A DNA stretch of 8,747 nt from Actinomycetota bacterium (lineage in GTDB: Bacteria > Actinomycetota > Acidimicrobiia > Acidimicrobiales > CADCTF01). The translations under genes were made by a program, and so were the position numbers. Shown here piece by piece: positions 5,890 to 8,747 of the stretch (positions within the stretch are counted from its first letter, which is position 1; every line of letters begins with the position of its first letter). The notes beneath the pieces were generated by a model. It was not told where the DNA came from. It did not search any database and saw only the letters and a list, made by a program, of their open reading frames with translations. The stretch is from contig JAHWJQ010000081.1 of the NCBI GenBank assembly GCA_019348305.1, positions 1 through 8,747 on the forward strand, given 5' to 3'.

Positions 5890-8100
5890 ATGGCTGTTTC
5901 TCCTGATGAGATGCACCGGGCACTGGGCCTGACCGACGACGAGGCCGAGCGCATCGCGGAGATCCTGGGCCGTCCCCCCAACCACCTCGAGTTGGCGATG
6001 TACGCGGTGATGTGGAGCGAGCACTGCTCCTACAAGTCGTCGAAGATCCACCTGCGCCGGCTGCCTTCTGATGGGCCGGCGGTGCTGGTGGGGCCGGGCG
6101 AGGGTGCGGGCGTGATCGACGCCGGCGACGGGATCGCCGTCGCCATCCGCATAGAGAGCCACAACCACCCGTCGGCCATCGAGCCCTACCAGGGAGCGGC
6201 CACCGGAGTGGGCGGCATCATCCGCGACGTGTTCACCATGGGAGCTCGGCCGATCGCGCTCATGGACGCGCTGCGCTTCGGCCCCCTCGACGACGCCGCC
6301 ACCCGCTGGATATTCGAGGGCGTGGTCAACGGCATCTCCGGTTACGGCAACTCCGTCGGGGTGCCCACGGTGGGCGGGGAGATCACCTTCGACGACAGCT
6401 ATGCCGACAACCCTCTGGTCAACGTGTTCTGCCTGGGCGTCATGCCCAAGGAGCGGCTCGTCCTGGGCCGTGCCTCGGGAGAGGGGAACCTGGCGGTGCT
6501 CGTCGGTTCGTCCACGGGGCGCGACGGCATCGGGGGGGTGAGCGTGCTGGCCTCGGCCGGCTTCGGCGAGGCGGCCGAGGAGCAGGAGAAGAGGCCCTCG
6601 GTCCAAGTCGGCGACCCCTTCGAGGAGAAGCGGTTGATCGAGGCGTGCCTGCAGCTTCTGGACCTCGGCCTGGTGGTGGGGGTGCAGGACCTGGGCGGCG
6701 CCGGCATCACCTGTGCCACCAGCGAGACGGCTTCCAAGGGGGGTGTCGGCATGGACGTCGACGTCCGCTCGGTGCCGCTGCGCCAGCCGGGAATGGAGCC
6801 CTTCGAGATCATGACCAGCGAGAGCCAGGAGCGGATGCTGGCCATCGTCCGCCCCGAGGACCTCGACCGGGTGCTCGACGTCTGCGGGCGGTGGGAGGTG
6901 CGGGCGTCGGTCATCGGCCGGGTCACGGGGTCGGGCCGGTTGCGGGTGCTCGACGGGTGGGAGGGCGAGGTGCTGGCCGACCTGCCGGCGGCGTCACTCG
7001 AACACGAGGCGCCCCGCTACGACCGCCCCCGGGCCCGGCCGGCGCAGCAGGACGCCCTCGTGGCCGCCGACCCGGCTTCGTTGCCGGCGCCGGACGACTG
7101 CGGCCGCGACCTGCTCGACCTGCTGGTCGACCCCGCCTGGGTCTACCGCCAGTACGACCACCAGCTGTTCCTCAACACCGTCGTCCCCCCCGGGGGCGAC
7201 GCCGCCGTACTGCGCCTGCGGGCGCCCGGTCTTCCCGCCAGCCGGCGGGGGCTGGCCCTGTCGAGCGACGGCAACGCCCGCTGGTGCGCGCTCGACCCCA
7301 GGCAGGGCACCGCCATGGTCGTAGCCGAGTCGGCCCTCAACGTGGCCTGCGCTGGAGCCCGCCCCGTCGCTCTCGTCAACTGCTTGAACTTCGGCAACCC
7401 CGAGCACCCCGAGGTGATGTGGCAGCTGTCGGAGTCGGTCGACGGCATGGCCGACGCGTGTGCCGCGCTGGGTATCCCCGTCGTCGGGGGCAACGTCAGC
7501 CTGTACAACGAGACCAGGGGCCGCGACATCGACCCGACGCCGGTGGTGGCGACCCTGGGGTTGATCGAGGTGCTCGAACGGCCACCGCCCGGTGTGGGTC
7601 TGGTGGCCGGCGCCCGGCTCCTGCTGCTCGGCGGCTCGGACGACAACCTGGCCGGCTCACTGTGGGCCGAGCGCCGGCACGGCTTCCGAGGTGGCCGCTT
7701 GCCCGCTCTCGACCTCGGTCGCCACCTTGGCCTCTTGCACCTCGTGAGCGCGCTGGTGAGCGAGGGGGCGGTGGTGGGCGTTCACGACGTCTCCGAAGGA
7801 GGTCTCGGTGTCAGCCTGGCGGAGATGGCGGTGCGCTCGGAGGTGGGCTTCCACGTGGCCGGCGTTGGCGGGCACGGCGAGCTCTTCGGTGAGGCACCCT
7901 CCCGGGTGGTGGTGTGCGTGGCGCCGGCTGGTGTGGCGGCGGTCACGGATCGGGCGCAGTCGGCCGGGGTGGCAGTGCAGGAGCTGGGGGAGTGTGGCGG
8001 CGACCGCCTCGTGGTCGAGGGACTGGTCGACGTGGCGGTGGCCGACGCCGTGGGGGCGGCGAGGGAGATGATCCCCCGGGCGCTCGCGACCACCCCCTAG
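5890..8100 (+). CDS. purL: FGAM synthetase large subunit PurL (small-PurL type)
   Basis: PurL binds ATP and FGAR and uses ammonia from PurQ to form FGAM, working as a complex with PurS and PurQ. The 736 residues fit the stand-alone type (about 720-760), not the roughly 1300-residue fused proteobacterial form. The N-terminal part has YAVMWSEHCSYKSSK (38-52, with conserved His45), ESHNHPSAIEPYQGAATG (89-106, with the catalytic-region His91 and His93) and RDVFTMGARPIAL (112-124). The second PurM-like half has GGDAAV (435-440), NCLNFGNPEHPEV (497-509), GGNVSLYNE (533-541) and VHDVSEGGLG (631-640). All expected blocks appear in order, with no truncation. It is separated from purSQ by a gene on the other strand, so it is probably transcribed separately. 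Its 3' end faces the PHP-domain gene. Confidence 0.96.
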   Translation: MAVSPDEMHRALGLTDDEAERIAEILGRPPNHLELAMYAVMWSEHCSYKSSKIHLRRLPSDGPAVLVGPGEGAGVIDAGDGIAVAIRIESHNHPSAIEPYQGAATGVGGIIRDVFTMGARPIALMDALRFGPLDDAATRWIFEGVVNGISGYGNSVGVPTVGGEITFDDSYADNPLVNVFCLGVMPKERLVLGRASGEGNLAVLVGSSTGRDGIGGVSVLASAGFGEAAEEQEKRPSVQVGDPFEEKRLIEACLQLLDLGLVVGVQDLGGAGITCATSETASKGGVGMDVDVRSVPLRQPGMEPFEIMTSESQERMLAIVRPEDLDRVLDVCGRWEVRASVIGRVTGSGRLRVLDGWEGEVLADLPAASLEHEAPRYDRPRARPAQQDALVAADPASLPAPDDCGRDLLDLLVDPAWVYRQYDHQLFLNTVVPPGGDAAVLRLRAPGLPASRRGLALSSDGNARWCALDPRQGTAMVVAESALNVACAGARPVALVNCLNFGNPEHPEVMWQLSESVDGMADACAALGIPVVGGNVSLYNETRGRDIDPTPVVATLGLIEVLERPPPGVGLVAGARLLLLGGSDDNLAGSLWAERRHGFRGGRLPALDLGRHLGLLHLVSALVSEGAVVGVHDVSEGGLGVSLAEMAVRSEVGFHVAGVGGHGELFGEAPSRVVVCVAPAGVAAVTDRAQSAGVAVQELGECGGDRLVVEGLVDVAVADAVGAAREMIPRALATTP

Positions 8101-8176
8101 TCCACCCCGGCTGGCACCGCCACCCCGCTGCTTTTGGGTGCTGAAACGGCTGGATGGTCGGGCGTGGGCGGGGGGA
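8101..8176. other. Convergent intergenic region, no strong terminator
   Basis: These 76 bases lie between the stop codons of purL and the converging PHP-domain gene. TAGTCCACCC (8098-8107, starting at the purL stop) can pair with GGGGGACTA ending at 8179 (the other gene's stop) plus the G before it: six pairs, one mismatch, three pairs. Inside it, CACCC (8121-8125) and GGGTG (8136-8140) form a 5-bp stem with TTTT in the loop. Neither is followed by a T-tract, so a bidirectional terminator is only a weak possibility. Confidence 0.3.
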
Positions 8177-8747
8177 CTACGGGCGGCGGGCGACCAGGGC
8201 GTCGAGCACTTCGTCAGCCACGTTCAGATCGCCGCGGCCCACCCCGATGGACAGGTCGGGCTTGTAGGTGCCGTGGTAATCGGAGCCGCCCGTGGCGACG
8301 AGGTCCAAGGCGCCGGCCAGCTTGGTCAGCTCCTCGCGTTGGTCGACGGTGTAGCGGCCGTACTCGCACTCGATGCCCGCCAAGCCGAGGTCGCGTAGCT
8401 CGGCTACCGCCGCTTCGAGGGCGGGGGGATCGAGGTCGAGGGAGAGCGGGTGGGCGAGCACCGCCACCCCCCCGGACTCCCGGGCCAGAGCGAGGGCTGC
8501 CGCCGGCTCCAGCCGTTCCTTTTCCACGTAGCCCGGGCTTCCCTTGGCCAACCAGCGGTCGAAGGCGTCCTGGACCGAGGTCGCCCTCCCCTCGCGGACC
8601 AGGAGAGCCGCGGCGTGGGGGCGGCCGGCGCCGGAGCCTCCGGCCTCGGCCAACAGCTCCTCGTAGGACAGCCCGAGGCGCTCGCACATGGCGCGGTTGC
8701 GCACGTCGCGGACCGCCTGGAGGTGGGCGAGCTCGTCTTGGAGCGGC
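8177..8747 (-). CDS. PHP-domain phosphoesterase, C-terminal part (5' end outside the window)
   Basis: The frame is open from the right edge to TAG at 8179-8177, giving 189 residues of a protein that in this family usually has about 280-300. It matches the PHP metal-dependent phosphoesterase group that includes the TrpH/YciV (RNase AM, 3',5'-nucleoside bisphosphate phosphatase) type. Seen in order are RNRAMCERL (17-25), GRPHAAALLV (41-50, metal-ligand His44), a FDRWLAKGSPGYVEKERL stretch (62-79), VAVLAHP (94-100, His99), GLAGIECEYGRYTVDQREEL (121-140) and GGSDYHG (153-159, the Asp and His of the last motif). The HxH motif at the N terminus lies off the window. The protein probably removes phosphate from short nucleotide substrates, but PHP specificity varies, so no gene symbol is given. 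It converges on purL and is not obviously part of the purine operon. Confidence 0.88.
   Translation of the reverse strand, partial: PLQDELAHLQAVRDVRNRAMCERLGLSYEELLAEAGGSGAGRPHAAALLVREGRATSVQDAFDRWLAKGSPGYVEKERLEPAAALALARESGGVAVLAHPLSLDLDPPALEAAVAELRDLGLAGIECEYGRYTVDQREELTKLAGALDLVATGGSDYHGTYKPDLSIGVGRGDLNVADEVLDALVARRP

Noticed and set aside
5725..6606. Minus-strand open frame (293 codons) opposite the start of purL
   Set aside because: His/Gly/Arg/Ala-biased antisense shadow of purL; it also overlaps the small gene and its promoter.
6645..7892. Long plus-strand open frame (415 codons) within purL
   Set aside because: Arg/Gly/Pro/Ala-rich frame-shifted shadow of purL, whose own frame carries all PurL motifs.
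8138..8398. Plus-strand open frame (86 codons) after purL
   Set aside because: Antisense to the PHP-domain gene, whose frame contains GRPH, AHP and GGSDYHG motifs.

Overview
The window looks like a chromosomal segment of a high-GC actinobacterium. An uncultured-type Acidimicrobiia-like lineage is my best guess, from the overall style of the Pur proteins, the GTG starts and the near absence of Shine-Dalgarno sequences; this placement is inference and no marker gene proves it. The content is almost entirely de novo purine biosynthesis.

Layout: the 3' end of purA (1-513) runs into purD (510-1643), purE (1640-2101), purB (2098-3531) and purC (3528-4412). Every one of these junctions is a 4-nt ATGA or GTGA stop/start overlap. 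A 24-nt gap that is nearly filled by an inverted repeat separates purC from purS (4437-4688), which again overlaps purQ (4685-5395) by 4 nt. A small uncharacterised gene on the opposite strand (5379-5798) overlaps the 3' end of purQ tail to tail and separates purSQ from purL (5890-8100). The 91-bp divergent gap 5799-5889 carries what look like back-to-back leaderless promoters. After purL, a PHP-family phosphoesterase gene converges from the minus strand (8177-8747) and runs off the right edge.

Together the genes supply GAR synthetase (PurD), the three-part FGAM synthetase (PurS, PurQ, PurL), N5-CAIR mutase (PurE), SAICAR synthetase (PurC), adenylosuccinate lyase (PurB, used both for AICAR and for AMP) and adenylosuccinate synthetase (PurA). 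purF, purN/purT, purM, purK, purH and the GMP branch are not in the window.

I find no new defence, mobile or biosynthetic system. The points worth a second look are an unusually short PurD with two internal in-frame gaps in normally conserved regions, the unknown gene between purSQ and purL, the repeated TANNNT-like elements 6-7 nt before start codons, and the dyad filling the purC-purS gap. No rRNA, tRNA, CRISPR array, insertion sequence or attachment site was seen, and there is no gene-free stretch over 300 bases.
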